From Capitulum mitella (taxonomy: Eukaryota > Arthropoda > Thecostraca > Pollicipedomorpha > Pollicipedidae), in the NCBI GenBank assembly GCA_030062745.1, contig CP099848.1:3129501-3193500 (forward strand): a DNA stretch of 64,000 nt, read 5' to 3'. The notes beneath the pieces are model-generated. The model ran no database searches and was not told where the DNA came from. It saw only the letters and a program-made list of their open reading frames with translations. This document shows positions 36,552 to 49,200 of this stretch, in pieces. The stretch's first letter is position 1, and every line of letters begins with the position of its first letter. Both the position numbers and the translations under genes were made by a program.

Positions 36552-37813
36552 CCCGCGCACGACCGTCGGTCCGTTTCGAACATCGGCGACTGGGGGGGGG
36601 GGCAGTTGACTGCCCCCCCTCTAACTCACGAACGGTTGGCCGCACGACAAAAAGAAGCACACCGTTGGAAAGATTGTGACGAGTAGAGCTCAAAACTGGT
36701 CTCATTTTTTTTAGTTTTAAATAATATGTAAGCAATTTACGCCCTATATATGTTTTCTCATAGCCGATTGCATGAGACCGAGAAACGGCCTGAATCTCAA
36801 GGGCTGTGACTAATAACGCCTAGGTAAAGCCACCAGCGCACAAGTAAATGTCCGCGGATGCCGATACACGTCTAATTTCCCCAGATTTCTTCAATATATA
36901 CGCCGAAACGTTGAGCTAAAAACACGGTAATTCTCCCGCCAGCTGTCGGGGTGCGTCGCTGCCGTATGCGGTACCAAATTGACGGGAACTAATTTTAGCG
37001 TTTCTTTATTTTCGCGAAAAAAGACGATCTATGTATATTTTATTCATCTTTGTGTTTCTTGTGATGGTTTCTCATGCTTAAATTTTGGAAAAAATTCATT
37101 AGTTACCAATGTACAAAGTTGGCGGAGCTTTATTCGCAAGAGTCTGTTTATTTCCAAAATATTCTATTTTTTCAAACTTTTTGAGGCTCCTGGTATTACT
37201 TACGTCTGTGCAAGCTAGGTCTGCCATTTTCTAGTTGCCATTTTGCCATTTTCTAGTGCAATGCCATTACCTGCCATTCTGAGTAGCTCATCGCCGATTT
37301 TGACGTTGGTACATTTTGGCTCACTACAGTTATTCGTGACCTGACCTCAGGCCAATGGCTGGAAGTCATTGATACTTTGCCCAATGACGGTAACTAGATG
37401 TCTGCTTCACTCCACACTAAAAATGTTATGAAAAATTCTGCCAATCTCCGACCAAACGACATGCCTCAAAAATGGGCTTGGCCTTAGGTCAATGACCAGA
37501 AAAATTCCGAAAAATCTGAGATAGCAGATTTGTTTCGTCTATCACGATCACTAATCCCTGAAAGTATTATTAAGATATCATGTTTTGCGAAAAAGTTACA
37601 GGACGCTAAACTTTTTTTGTCATAGGTCTGTTTGACCTGAACTAGGTCAGGCACCTGACCTGACCTGACGTCAAAATTTTGACACGAGATGTAAAATTGA
37701 TGAAGCAAAAGGTACGCGAAGTTTCGTGACTCTGTGTTTGTTCGTTCTCTCGCAATCCCAGAAAAACCTCAGGAGGGGAGCAGTCAGCTGCCCCCCCCCC
37801 AGTCGGGGACGGG
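36552..37813 (+). mobile_element. Family B TTAA-type non-autonomous element, copy 2 (1262 bp)
   Basis: Exact TTAA flanks both ends (36548-36551 and 37814-37817). Termini are CCCGCGCACGACCGTCGG and GTCGGGGACGGG, each next to a long G- or C-run. The interior matches copy 1 along its length, including the AGGTCA cluster at about 37629-37680. Relative to copy 1 it holds an extra stretch near 37035-37095 (shared in part with copy 3) and a local duplication of GCCATTTTCTAG near 37225-37255. Confidence 0.8.
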
Positions 37814-37817
37814 TTAA

Positions 37818-40752
37818 TGTGTTTTTCTTTCAAGTGGGTTGGTTTGCAGGCTCTGGTCTATAGACCAGAGACTCTATCTCTGAAGGATAGAGTCTAAGGA
37901 TGGAAGACTTTATCCCTCTTAAACTATTGTTTGTTTTGTTGCCGAAGGCCATTTTCTTAAAGTGCCAGAATGATTTTGCCACGTGGATTCAAATGAGATC
38001 AATGACATTGCTACTTCTTATTACTGAAATAAATCGGTGTTCAGCATAAAAGTAAATTGTCCCACTATACATTTTAGTCTGATTGCACAAACAGTTGGAA
38101 TTTGGGCGCTTAAAAAAATGGCGTTTCGAAAAAATAAAACGAACTATACTCCGAGAGTCCTGTTAGACCCATTCTTCCAAGGTGTTTTTGGACCACTCAG
38201 TAGTTGCAATCAAGACTATCACGGGCGCGCGTGATGCATCGAATGCAACATGCTGAAGCCAATCGATAAATATCCTTTTGTACTGCGAAATATCTAAAAG
38301 AAAGACACTCGTAATGATCAACGAAACATGCATCGTTCCTGTGCGCCCCACTAAGCGTTCGTGATTTCGTAGCAACACGGCCTGCAAGCCATGGTTTTGT
38401 AGCAACATGGTTTTAGAATAAATCAATCGTTATGGTCATTGATTGCTTTTTCTTTTGGGTCTACCTTTACCTAAAAGGTTAAGGGTCAAAGGTTATGATG
38501 CTTCATCAGCAGCCGACCCCGCCATCCAGATCTGATATGTACATTTTCTCCACCATTTAACGCAAGTGAGATCATCCAATGTTATTAGACCGTAAAGCCA
38601 ACTAAAACAATCTTAGCCGTGCTCGGGGACCATCTGAAGGTCAACCGAGGCCAATGGACTTGATTTGCCCTGGACGAGCTATGATGACCATGGATTTAGT
38701 TTTTGGGGCGCCCATTCTGAATTTCACGTCCATTCACATAAATGCAATGTTGCGACACCTCTTTCCTGAAAAGTTGGAGCTGCTGTGGCAACTGGCAGGT
38801 GTGTACAAATGCACGGTTAGTGTTTTCCGACCTACGGATTCAAGGAATAGCGTTATCACTAAAAAGTAAACGCCCTCTAGGGGATATGGAAGAAATTTAC
38901 GACGTATGGATAATTTGACGAGTGAAAAATATATGAGAAATTCGGAATCAGCGCCCTAAAAACTTAAAACCATGTCCGTGTCAATGACCTTGATTAACTT
39001 AAGACGAGCATTGATGGATATGGCTTTAAGTTTTTTCTTTAGGGCACTGATTCCGAATTTGGGGTCGCGACGACTCTTCTGCATTTTGGCGTGGAATGAC
39101 CTATAGATAACATCAGCCTAAAACATTACAAAACAGTCCGGCGGGTACTCCATATTTTGAAGTAGATGCACATGGTATACCAACGACAATGCGCGGATTT
39201 CCACGTGAAATTCGGCGTGAAATCGGCTAATCGGCGGAGCAGTTCCCGCATATTCCGGGCAATAGGACGGCGCCCAGCAAGAACAGAGTTTTGGAAATAT
39301 AAAGCAGGACAACCGCGAACATGACATATTCGAAAGAACAACCCAACGTTTCGGGAGAAGGAACAGCAAAAATAAACACGTCCGTATAAAAATTCCGATG
39401 GGTGATAGACGCTACTGATGCACTGCAGACGTGAAAGGTGAAGTTAAAGAACGCTTCCCTGCGCAACGAAAGTTTCGGGAATCTCACGTTGTATAGCCAA
39501 AGCGTAACGAAAGCATTCCAAAGCCAAGGATCGTGTCATGAGTCGCTTCTGAGTCGCTTGCACACCATGGGATGCTAGATGTCTTCAGCACAGGTGGTGC
39601 GACAATGCCTTTGGGCGACAAGTGGTGCGATGCAATTGTGAAGTTTTAGATTTCATAACAAGTTAGAGGCATGTCCAGAGCAGTTTGGGTTCTACAGGTT
39701 ATTCAGAGTGGTCCGCAGCACAACCCCAGAGATATTCAACCGAGCTCCATCATCGGAAGTCTCGTTACCTTTCTCAAGACGATCTCAGTCACACTGCATC
39801 TACTCTGGGCAGCTGGCATCGAACGCGCGACTTGACACTGTAAAGTAAATCGCAGTAAGTAATCGTTTATGTGGCCTAGTGAAAACATTGTGATGCAGTA
39901 TTTGTTTTTGCGGCGTTTTTCAGCTGTGCAATGTTTCTAGCGGCGTGCCTCTGGCTAACATCTATTGGCTGTAATTGCAGGGTATGATTATAAGTTTTAA
40001 TGTGCAAGGGTGGGGCAAATGGTACTCTTGGTCGCATCCCGAAGGTTGCAATTGCAACACCAAAAACCTGAGATTTTGGTTACGCCTGTGTCATTACATT
40101 GGAATCATGGACCTGCTGACAACACTTGGGAATGGTAATATTCATGATGCCATGGCCTTTTTCAAATGAACAGTTCTGGTAACCGTTCAGTATCACAACT
40201 AGCGTAAAACTGTGTTGTTTTAGTTTGTTGTGAGTTGTAGTACAAAGAAAGGAATATTATAGCTAGTATATCTTTAGCCTGCTGTGCCCATTTGTGTGTT
40301 GACGTTGACGATGACTGGAATTCTTACAAATGGTCACAAATTGACCTATTAGCAAGCGACCATGAAATTTCCCCCTTTTTCATGTTCCTGGAGCAACCTG
40401 TCTCAACTTTATATGACCAATGCTGTGCGATTTGTGCTCATATAGCATAGAATGACTAATGGGAACTTTAGAAATATCTCAAATTTTTCCGTTATCTCAG
40501 TTCTGAAGCTATGTTCTTCTTTGTTTTCCAATTCCTGTTTCTGAACGGACATTGGGCAATTAATCTTCTCAAAATGCTCAGCGTATGAGCTAAAAGGTAA
40601 GTCCCATTGATAAGCTTGCAATTCACGCCAGGTGCATTAAAATCGGCCAGTAAACATCTGGCTTCTATCAACTTAAAAATGCCCTCTGTCTGTGTTTTGG
40701 CCGCGTTGTATCAATGCCTTAGAAGACTGTCGGAAATTCTTTTTTAATGCAG
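37818..40752. other. No supported gene; one hairpin repeat
   Basis: No recognisable coding region. The only clear structure is the imperfect inverted repeat at 38938-39060, plus a short palindrome around 37850-37875 (GGTCTATAGACC). Confidence 0.45.
38938..39060. repeat. Imperfect inverted repeat (hairpin-forming)
   Basis: The left arm starts AAATTCGGAATCAG and continues GCCCTAAAAACTTAAA (38938-38977). The right arm (39015-39060) is its reverse complement with a few changes, ending CTGATTCCGAATTT. The loop is about 37 bp. It may be a tiny fold-back element; no target duplication was found. Confidence 0.7.
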
Positions 40753-40850
40753 TTCACGTCATGACAAATCGATTGCCGTTTGTTGCGATCCAATCCGACG
40801 GGTTATGCCCGAGATCTAAAGGGGACAAATAAGCCCCCTCCCATACGGAA
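40753..40850 (-). mobile_element. Family A element fragment (left end, inverted)
   Basis: Reverse-complemented, this shows GAGATCT-like sequence, then GATCGCAACAAACGGCAATC, then GATTTGTCATGACGTGAA. These are the ordered landmarks found about 60-140 bp inside the left end of complete family A copies. The rest of the element is absent. Confidence 0.65.
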
Positions 40851-42702
40851 TGAGATCTAGTGTTATGGGCACGGGAATAAGGTTTAAGGAGCAAACCACC
40901 GTGGATGAGATGAAAAGAAAAGTGAATCAACACAGCGAGCACATACAGAGCCGGACTTCATCGCACAACGCTTGCATTACTATGAAATTAAGCTAACAGT
41001 TCGAAATGTTATCCTCTTGTTCAACGAAAACTTTGTGACTTATGCGTGCGAGGTGAAGTTCATGGTGACCTGTGCAAATAAATGCATTTGCGAGACGGGT
41101 TAAATTGCACGGCCTGGTCACAGCTAAAAAGAAGTTATCCGCAAAATAACGGATAAGGACCGTTGTATCCGACACCAGCGTTTCCAGTGAAAACTGCAGA
41201 CCTGGTCACGCGAGTGCCTGGAACCCTGCTAACGTGTCGTGTGACGCTCGCAAAAAAGCTTGCCTTTAATAGGCATGTCCGGTACGTTGGACATAAGAGA
41301 TCTAGACAGTTCCCGGAACACGTTTAAAAAATGCGTAAGTAAATTGGATGTATCAAATGCCCCGTGTGAGCACTTTTCAGTTTCGTCTTTTTGATTTCCA
41401 TTTTGCAGTTTTAACAGTGGCGCTTTAATTACAGAAGAATCCGGAACGATATACCCAGTCTGATGCATTCATGCGCCAATAACCAAGCAAATCCAAAAGA
41501 ACGTACAGGGTTCCAGAGAAAACAAACAGATAATAGGGAATGTTCCACCGTAACGTGTGTTTTTAAGGGAGATAATTATGTAGTAGCCAGTGGCTGTAGA
41601 GGCCAATCTGCAATATGCATTATGACTCAAAACTCTACAATGACGGAGGTTCAGTACAATTTCCCACGGCTTTCTCGTGTGTCATTTTCGGTTCTGTCCT
41701 TTTCGGCCCTGTCCTATTTCCAGCTGTTGCGTGACGTCGCGTTGCAACAGGGTATGGACGCTGTCCAACGAAAGATTGCGTTCATTGGTCAGCGCAGGTC
41801 GTATTGTGTCATGCTGACGGATGCCTACAGATTATAGTCTTAAATTAATCACACCCTCCGAAGCTTCTAGACATTTTCCCAGAAAAATGCTTCTGAAAAT
41901 GTTATCAGGGGCATACTTTAGACCATCCAAGCCTATTCATAAGAAAATCGATCGAGATCGAATGTTTCCTTTAAATACTTTTTGAAAGTGATTTGCTGAA
42001 GTCGGATGCTTAATCTGTGTACGATAAACTTCGGATTTCCCAAAGTTTTCGGAGCACTCTAATTGCAAAACACTTTTCTGCCAAATTTAGCCAGCTCATA
42101 TTTTGCACACACAGTATGTTCAGGCACTGGAATTGTTTTTTCGGGTGAAAATGTTTCCATTGATGTTTTCAGATGCACCTGATCAGCTGCAAAAAAAAAA
42201 CGGAACAGCTGCGGAGAGGTAAGAAGTGTTTTAACTCCCGCCGGGCCGGCCACCGGATCCACCAGCTACGACACGGGATTCATGAGATCCTCGCCCTCGC
42301 CTCCCCAAGATCTCGGAGTGTGGCAGAAAACGTGAAAGAACTACTCGAAAGACCTTGAATAGACAAGAAGAAACCACTTTGTAGTTTTACAGTCAGGTCA
42401 AAATTTAGGTCGTCGCAGGTCATCATGAGCCTACTTACAAGCAGACACTTTTTGCAGGGAAACTGCATAATAATATTTATGTGGCCGCAAAATGGGTAGC
42501 AGTGAGAGAAGACCTGATTTAGTTAAATGATCTAGAAAAGGGGCGTTTGTGGTGAGACCTGTACATCTCGGACGACGAGAAAATAAGGAAGAAATGTCGT
42601 CGTTCTGTACGACACCAGTTACGTCCTTCCGAATGCAGATACTTTCTTCTGAAACACGCTGCAAGTGTGTCTGGAATGTAAATCAAGTCTGTGATCATCA
42701 CA
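40851..42702. other. No supported gene
   Basis: Unclassified sequence. The longest frame (about 124 codons, 41463-41837 +) has no recognisable motif. Confidence 0.45.
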
Positions 42703-42706
42703 TTAA

Positions 42707-43909
42707 CCCGCCCCCGACTGGGGGGCCAGTTGACCGTCCCCTGAGGTTTTTCTAGGGTTGCGAGAGAACAAATAAACACAGAGATGCGAAACTTCGTGTA
42801 CATTTTACTTCATCATTTTTACACCTTGTGTCAAAGGTCTGGCCTCAGTTCAAGTCAGATGTCTGACCTAGGTCAGGTCAAACGGACCTATGTTCAAAAA
42901 AGTTTAGCGCCTTGTAACTTTTCGCAAAACAAGATGTCACAATAATACTTTCAGGGATTAGTCATTACGATAGATGCAACAAATCTATCTCAGATTTTTC
43001 GGAATTTTCCGGGTCATTGATGTAAGGTCAAGCCCATTTGTAACACATGTCGTCGTTGTTTCGGAAATTGGCGGAATTTTCATAACATTTTTAGTGAGGA
43101 GTGAAGCAGACATCTAGTTTCCGTCATTGGGCAAAGTATCAATGGCTTCCAGCCATTGACCTGAGGTCAGGTCACGAATAGCTGTTGCGAGCCAAAACGT
43201 ACCACCATCAAAGCCAGCGATAAATTACTTAGAATGAGTAGAAAATGGCAGAACTGGCATGCACAGACGTAAATAATACCAAGAACCCCCAAAAAAATAA
43301 AAATTGCATATCTTCGAAATACACAGCCCATCGCGAATAAAGTTCCACCAATTGTGTAGGCTGATACCTAATGAATTTTTCCCAAATTTAAGCAGCCGAA
43401 ACCATCACAAGAACCATAAAAATTAATAAAATTTGCATGGATGGGCTTATGTCGCAAAAATAAAAGAACGCCAAATTTATTTCCCGTTAATTTCTTACTG
43501 CGTACGGCTGCGGCGCCCGCCAACAGCCGGCGTGAAAATTGCCGTGTCTTTATGTCAACGTTTCGGCATATACATTGAACAAATCTGAGAAATTAGACGT
43601 GTATCGGCATCTGCGGACTTTTACATGTGCGCTGGTGCCTTTACCTATGCGTTATTAGTTACAGCCCTTGAGATTCAGGCCGTTTCTCGGTCTCATGCAG
43701 TTGGCTATGAGAAAACATATATAGGACATAAATTGCTTACATATCACCTAAAACTAAAAATGATACCAGTTTCGAGCTTTACTCGTCTCAAACTTTCCAA
43801 TGATGTGCTTATTTGTATCGCACGACCAACCGCTCGTGAGTTAGAGGGAGCCGGCCACCCCCCCCCCCCAGTCGGGCGTGATCGTCGCCGACCGACGGTC
43901 GTGCGCGGG
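42707..43909 (-). mobile_element. Family B TTAA-type non-autonomous element, copy 3, inverted (1203 bp)
   Basis: Exact TTAA flanks both ends (42703-42706 and 43910-43913). The order of landmarks is reversed relative to copies 1 and 2: CCCGCCCCCGACTGGGG is on the left and GACCGACGGTCGTGCGCGGG on the right. The AGGTCA cluster is at about 42838-42890. A + strand frame at 43625-44050 corresponds to the 2782-3063 frame of copy 1, but the matching frame of copy 2 has a stop. Confidence 0.8.
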
Positions 43910-44069
43910 TTAAGGTTAGAGACAGGATCAACATGGATGAAGGTCGCGACGGCTATGATACCTACGTTTTTCTGGTGCCTTTCATATCGTTTGCTGCTCT
44001 CTATCATTGTCCAGACACAAAACAACACACAATTTTACAAAATCGATTGATGAGATGTTTCTCGTACTC

Positions 44070-45560
44070 AGGCGCGTCGATTTGTATCCCTTTGTGAGGG
44101 TCCTCTCCCTCCCCGCTGATGTTGATTTGGGCCCTGTAATATTGGTTTGGCCCCCCATTATTTCCTGCTGGTATTAAAGAGAAATTGACAATGATAAGGA
44201 AAAGAACGACCGCAAAGGATAAGAGACAGGCAGAAGGCATGAAGTAAAGCACAGAGTGATCTACCTGTCGTTCCATTCCCTGTGTATTTATATCCATGTA
44301 CCTATTGTTTTTGTTCCCGCGATGTGTTATATCTTATATTTTATCGGTAGTTTTAACCCGCGCAGTGGAAGGGGGTTTTGTGCTAACGCACACTGGGAGG
44401 GGGGTCAAAAAGGGTCCCCCTTCCAATCCCGACGACGGAAAGAGCTGGAGACATGAAATCTTATGGACGGGGTTGGAGTATAACGATGTACATTGTGTGC
44501 AATTTTCACGACCCTAGATCAATATCTTCAACGTCAAATGGGGTGGAAAAGGTCAACTTTTGCACTTTATCGGCCCGTACAGGCCATTTCGTACAACTTT
44601 CCGAACAAAACGGGAAAAGGGTGTTTGTTTGGCCGTTAAAACGTGGAATACAATTTCGATTCATTTGGCGTCTTGACTGAGGAGGTTTCGAGCAACACGT
44701 GGCAGCTTGAGTGTAAATAAGGGCGCAACACGTATCTTTTGGCGTATTTTCAGTGAAGGCAGCCAACATCGATACATTTGGTCACTTCCAGCGTTTATAT
44801 TTACGTGCGTATGTATATGTATATATGTATATACATATTAGTATCAGTGTACCAAACGTGTTTTAGAAGGGTCTTTAAATGCATATTTCATACAAATCGA
44901 CATATTGAAAAGCAAATCTGGGTCATATTTGCTAGTTGGGCACAAAATAGTTGCCCTTGACATTTGATGACCTTGGCCTGAAATGACCCTGGAATACATG
45001 TAAGCGTATCCATTTGCGCAAACGTGTTTTTATTAGGGTCTTTGAATGCATATTTCATGCAAATCGACACGTCGCAAAACAAATCTGGGCCAGGTCGCAA
45101 GATATTTGACCTTGACCTTAAATGACATTGACCTTCACTGATTCCGGTATATGTAAGCGTATCAGTGTGCGCACACGTGTTTTTATTACGGTCTTTGAAT
45201 GCATATTTCATACAAATCGACATGTTGCAAAGCAAATCTGGATCAGGTCACAAGCTGTTTGACCTTAACCTCTGATGACCTTGATTTTTATTGATATCTA
45301 TGGCTTTGGTCTTAGTACATCAATCACTTGTGCCCAAATGGCGTCGCGTGGTTGTGTTCAAACCGTAATCTTAGGTAGAGCGCTGGTCCTTTCACAAAGT
45401 TCCCATTTGTCCCATAAATAGAAATCCCAAAAATCCTATAAATTTCTGTTGGTCAAAATGAAGTGGGCTAAATTCAACTAGAAACCAACATTTTGGGAAA
45501 TGTTAGTTTGTCTGACCCTCGGCTCGCCCCCTCCCAATCAATTGCAAACATCGGCGCCCC
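44070..45560. mobile_element. Family E element, enlarged copy
   Basis: The left part (44070-44250) matches the left part of the 448-bp copy at 9042: GTCGATTTGTATCCC, GGGCCCTGTAATATTGG, AAAGAACGACC. The right part (45430-45560) matches its right part: GTTGGTCAAAATGAAGTGGG, CCCTCGGCTCGCCCCC, CATCGGCGCC. Between them lie about 1.2 kb absent from the short copy, including three tandem units of about 150-165 bp. Either the short copy is a deletion derivative, or this copy gained inserts. Confidence 0.6.
44841..45300. repeat. Three imperfect tandem units of about 150-165 bp
   Basis: Units begin at about 44841, 45006 and 45159. Each contains GTATC, then AACGTGTTTT or CACGTGTTTT, then GTCTTTGAATGCATATTTCA, ATCGACA, AGCAAATCTGG and one or more TGACCTTGACC blocks. 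They differ from each other moderately. They lie inside the enlarged family E copy. Confidence 0.8.
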
Positions 45561-46250
45561 TTCTCCTACTTCATGATCCAAAAGAATTTTTGAGCCAGCC
45601 ACATGGGTACTTGACGATGGTGCCGCCGCGAAAAGAAGACGCGATGGAAACCTTTTTGCGGTGGGAAGGGTCGTTATTTTTGCGCTCACATAGAAGGGGC
45701 CTAAAACAGTGCAAACTGCACAGACATAAGGGTATGGATATAGTCCTTTTGGTAACATGGTGTGTTTGCATGGAACAAGAACAGAATATTTCGAAAGGAT
45801 CAACCAGCCACTGGTGTAACTTTCTGGTTTTCAATGGAGCTGCACTTATGACATCCCTTTATAACTTAGCCTACCCCGTTTTTTCTCCTCGGATTTGGCC
45901 TATCTTATTCTTTACTGCAGCAGCAACCTAGGCCTTTGGTATTCATGTACTTCGCCCATCTTATTTCGCACCCCAGCAAAAACCTTGGCCTTCGACCTTT
46001 ATGTATTGACAGCTTGTGCAGTGGCGGGAGAACATGCAATCAAGTTCAATGCATCCGCGCTGTCAGCTAACGCTTTGCATGTGCATTGTGCATGGATGAA
46101 TGGAATGAATACATATGGACCACTCTGGCTGAGACCAGGACGGACCTGTGCATGAGCATGAGCCCTGAAAAACGATTAACGCTGATGCTGAAACTCAAGC
46201 TTTCGCTAGATCCTGTGCATATATACCTTCCTATCGGTCAAAAGTATCAG
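45561..46250. other. No supported gene
   Basis: Unclassified sequence; overlapping short frames on both strands without motifs. Confidence 0.4.
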
Positions 46251-49200
46251 CCCTATTCCCGAAGGGCTAGGCGGTATCACCGATTGCCGGCGGGCGGGGG
46301 GGAGGGGCGGATTCGCCCCCTCCCCGAGATCTCGAGAACTACACATTCGATTTCATTCCAACAAACGGCAATCGATTTGCCATGACGTAAACTACATTTT
46401 TGTAAGAAGAAGTCTTCAAAATTTTGAAGGGGGTAGATACAGGGGTCAAAAAATTCAAAATGGGGATATTTTTGGACTTGTTATGACTCTGTTGTTTATA
46501 GACATATTTTGATGAAACTGGTATGAATCCAGAGATTATGAATAGGGCTTTTACCATTGGCCCATACATTTGAAATTTTCACAAAATTCATCAGTGTTTA
46601 CAAGGTTTCAAAAATAGCAGGATTTTTTTCCAAAACTGAATTAAATGGGAAGTAAAGAGGCGTTTTTTTTTGCTTCTAATAGTCATGTTATGATGAACAA
46701 GTACAAATCGTATTACAAGGTTTTGTATAATGTTAGTATAGGTGGTGTTAGGAATGTCAAAAAGGAGGAACTGCCTAGATAGAATATTAATTTGAAAAAC
46801 ATGTTGCTCATAGAAGCTATCGATTGGTGCAAAAGTGAAACACTTAAATTGAAGCACCACTCGATGACATTGGTTATGGATTATATAACATCTACACTAA
46901 ACTAAACATGGGCGTCGAATGACCTTGAAGTCGGTGCGCCCCTAAACCCCAATAACCAATCAACCAACACTAAACTAAACGTCACCGCACGCGGCAGGCC
47001 GACGCACCCGCCACAGACGAAACCTCGTGACCACACCCCGTCTACCGCCCCCGCTCAGTCGCTTAACCTCCCAGGTTTCAGGACGTATTTTTGAAACGTT
47101 CCGACTACCATCCGGCCCTCAGCGTCGGTTAGTCCGCTGCCGTAGATAAGAGTGTTCAGTGTTTTCGACGACGAAATAGCGAAGAAGCCAAAATTTAGGA
47201 TGTAAGAAATCTCCACAAACCAATGCCGTCTTAAGGTGGAATTAAAGTGAGCAATGCAAAACGAAATGGCTCACAATTTCAGATGGGTGGCCGCAGAGAC
47301 ATTTCAGAGAGGCAGAAGGCTAGATGCGAAATGAAAGGGCGTTCAATTTTGACATGCCCACTGTCAGCTGGGTATGAATAACATTACCTAATTTTGAGCC
47401 ACAGGAATATTAATTTGGGATGGGTAACCCAAGATGCTGAACCACTGCACGGTGCAATCGTCCACGAAAGGTGCAAGTGGGGACAGAGAGCGGTAGTGAA
47501 TTTCAAGGCCTTGTTGTGGCCGGCACAAAGGATCTTCGGAAAGCAGTTGTGCGGTTATCGGGAAGGGTGCGGAAATAGGCATTTCGAAGATTGAGGCCCG
47601 TGTCAGATTCCCTTGCTGGGGAAAGAATGGATCTAATGTAAGCCGGAATGTGTGACTGTGGCTCAGGTCACTTGGAAAACAATGATATTTTGTGTTTGTC
47701 ACGTCTAGTCTTGAGTGAGGCCCAGCCCAGTTCAAGTCTTAGTTTTTCGGTCGGTGTCCTCCACAGCGTTCCTGTCACAAGTCTCGCGCTCCTGTTTTGA
47801 AGCCTTTCGAGACGAAGGGCGTCGGTTACTGTTATGTTTCCGTCGAAAACAGCGTCACAGTAGTCGAAATAGGGTCTTGTGTATATCTTGTACACTGGAT
47901 CGAGAATGGATCGAGGAATTAATGGGGCTATTAGGTATAAGAAAGTAAGTGACCTGTTTACTTTTTTATAAGGTCTTGTATATGGTGACAAAAATGCATT
48001 TTTTCCGAAAGCGTAATTCCAAGATGCTTGTGACTGTCGGATAAGGGGATCTGTTGATCGTCAAATGTCAGGTATGGAGCATGTAGCGTCTTTCGGTTGG
48101 TAAATGCTTTCTGAACAGTTTTAGAGGCATTAAATCAAATGAACCATTTTTGGCAATATCTGTCAATTTCATCTAAATCGTGCTGTAATGAGTCCTGGAT
48201 TCCTTGAAGGCTGTCTGGCGTGTGATGAGCGTAGAGCGAAGTATCGTCGGCGAAGAAAAGAATGTCATTTGTATTTCTTTTTACCTAGTCCGTTGAAATA
48301 CATAAGGGATCGAGAACAGATCCTTTCGGGCAGGCGGCGTTTAACGTGCGGGTTGAAGAAATGGAGTTGCGAACTTTTACCTGTTGTGTGCGGTCTTTAA
48401 GATACGATTTAAGCCAAGACAGAAGGGAACCATTTATGCCGAATTCGATTTCGCATTTTTTTTAATAGTCCTTTGTGCCATATTTTATCGAAGTATTTAG
48501 AAATGTCGAGATAAATGGCATTAAAATCGCGACCTGTGTCCAATGTCTTGAGAAGATTATGAAAGAGATACATTAATTGGAACTGAGTGCTATGATTTGG
48601 CCGGTACACACTGTTTGTTCTTTAATAACTGATTCGCACACAAATGCCTATAAATATGTCCATAAACAAGTTTTTCGAAAATTTTCGAAAGGGACAGTAA
48701 CAACGATATGGACCGATAATTTGTGGGATCAGATGGTGAACCTTTGTTTTTAAAGGGAAGAATGGATTATTGCTTATTTCCAGGTGTTGGGAAAAATGCC
48801 TAAACGTAATGACCTGTTGGAAAGGTCGGTGAGAAGTTCGACGATTATAATCGCTTAAAGCTTGATAATTTTTGTAGGCAGTAGATCGGGACCGCTTCAT
48901 TTGTTCGGATCTCGAGCAATTACGATTCTTAGAACTTGGCGCTGGAGAACAATAAGAGCCTGAGAGTGGGCACCGGCCTGATGTCGTGAATATGTGGTAT
49001 ACCGCCCTCAGGTCAGCTTATGACCTTTGACCAGACATGACCTCCAATGACTTTAGAGTCACTTGGAATGACCTTATGTGCATGTCATATTATCTGAAAA
49101 TGTTTCCAATCATTTGAATTCACTCTATTTCTAAAATTACATTTCACGGCTGTTGTGATATAGGGTGTGCGCACTGACATTTTAGGTCATAGCTCTGTGA

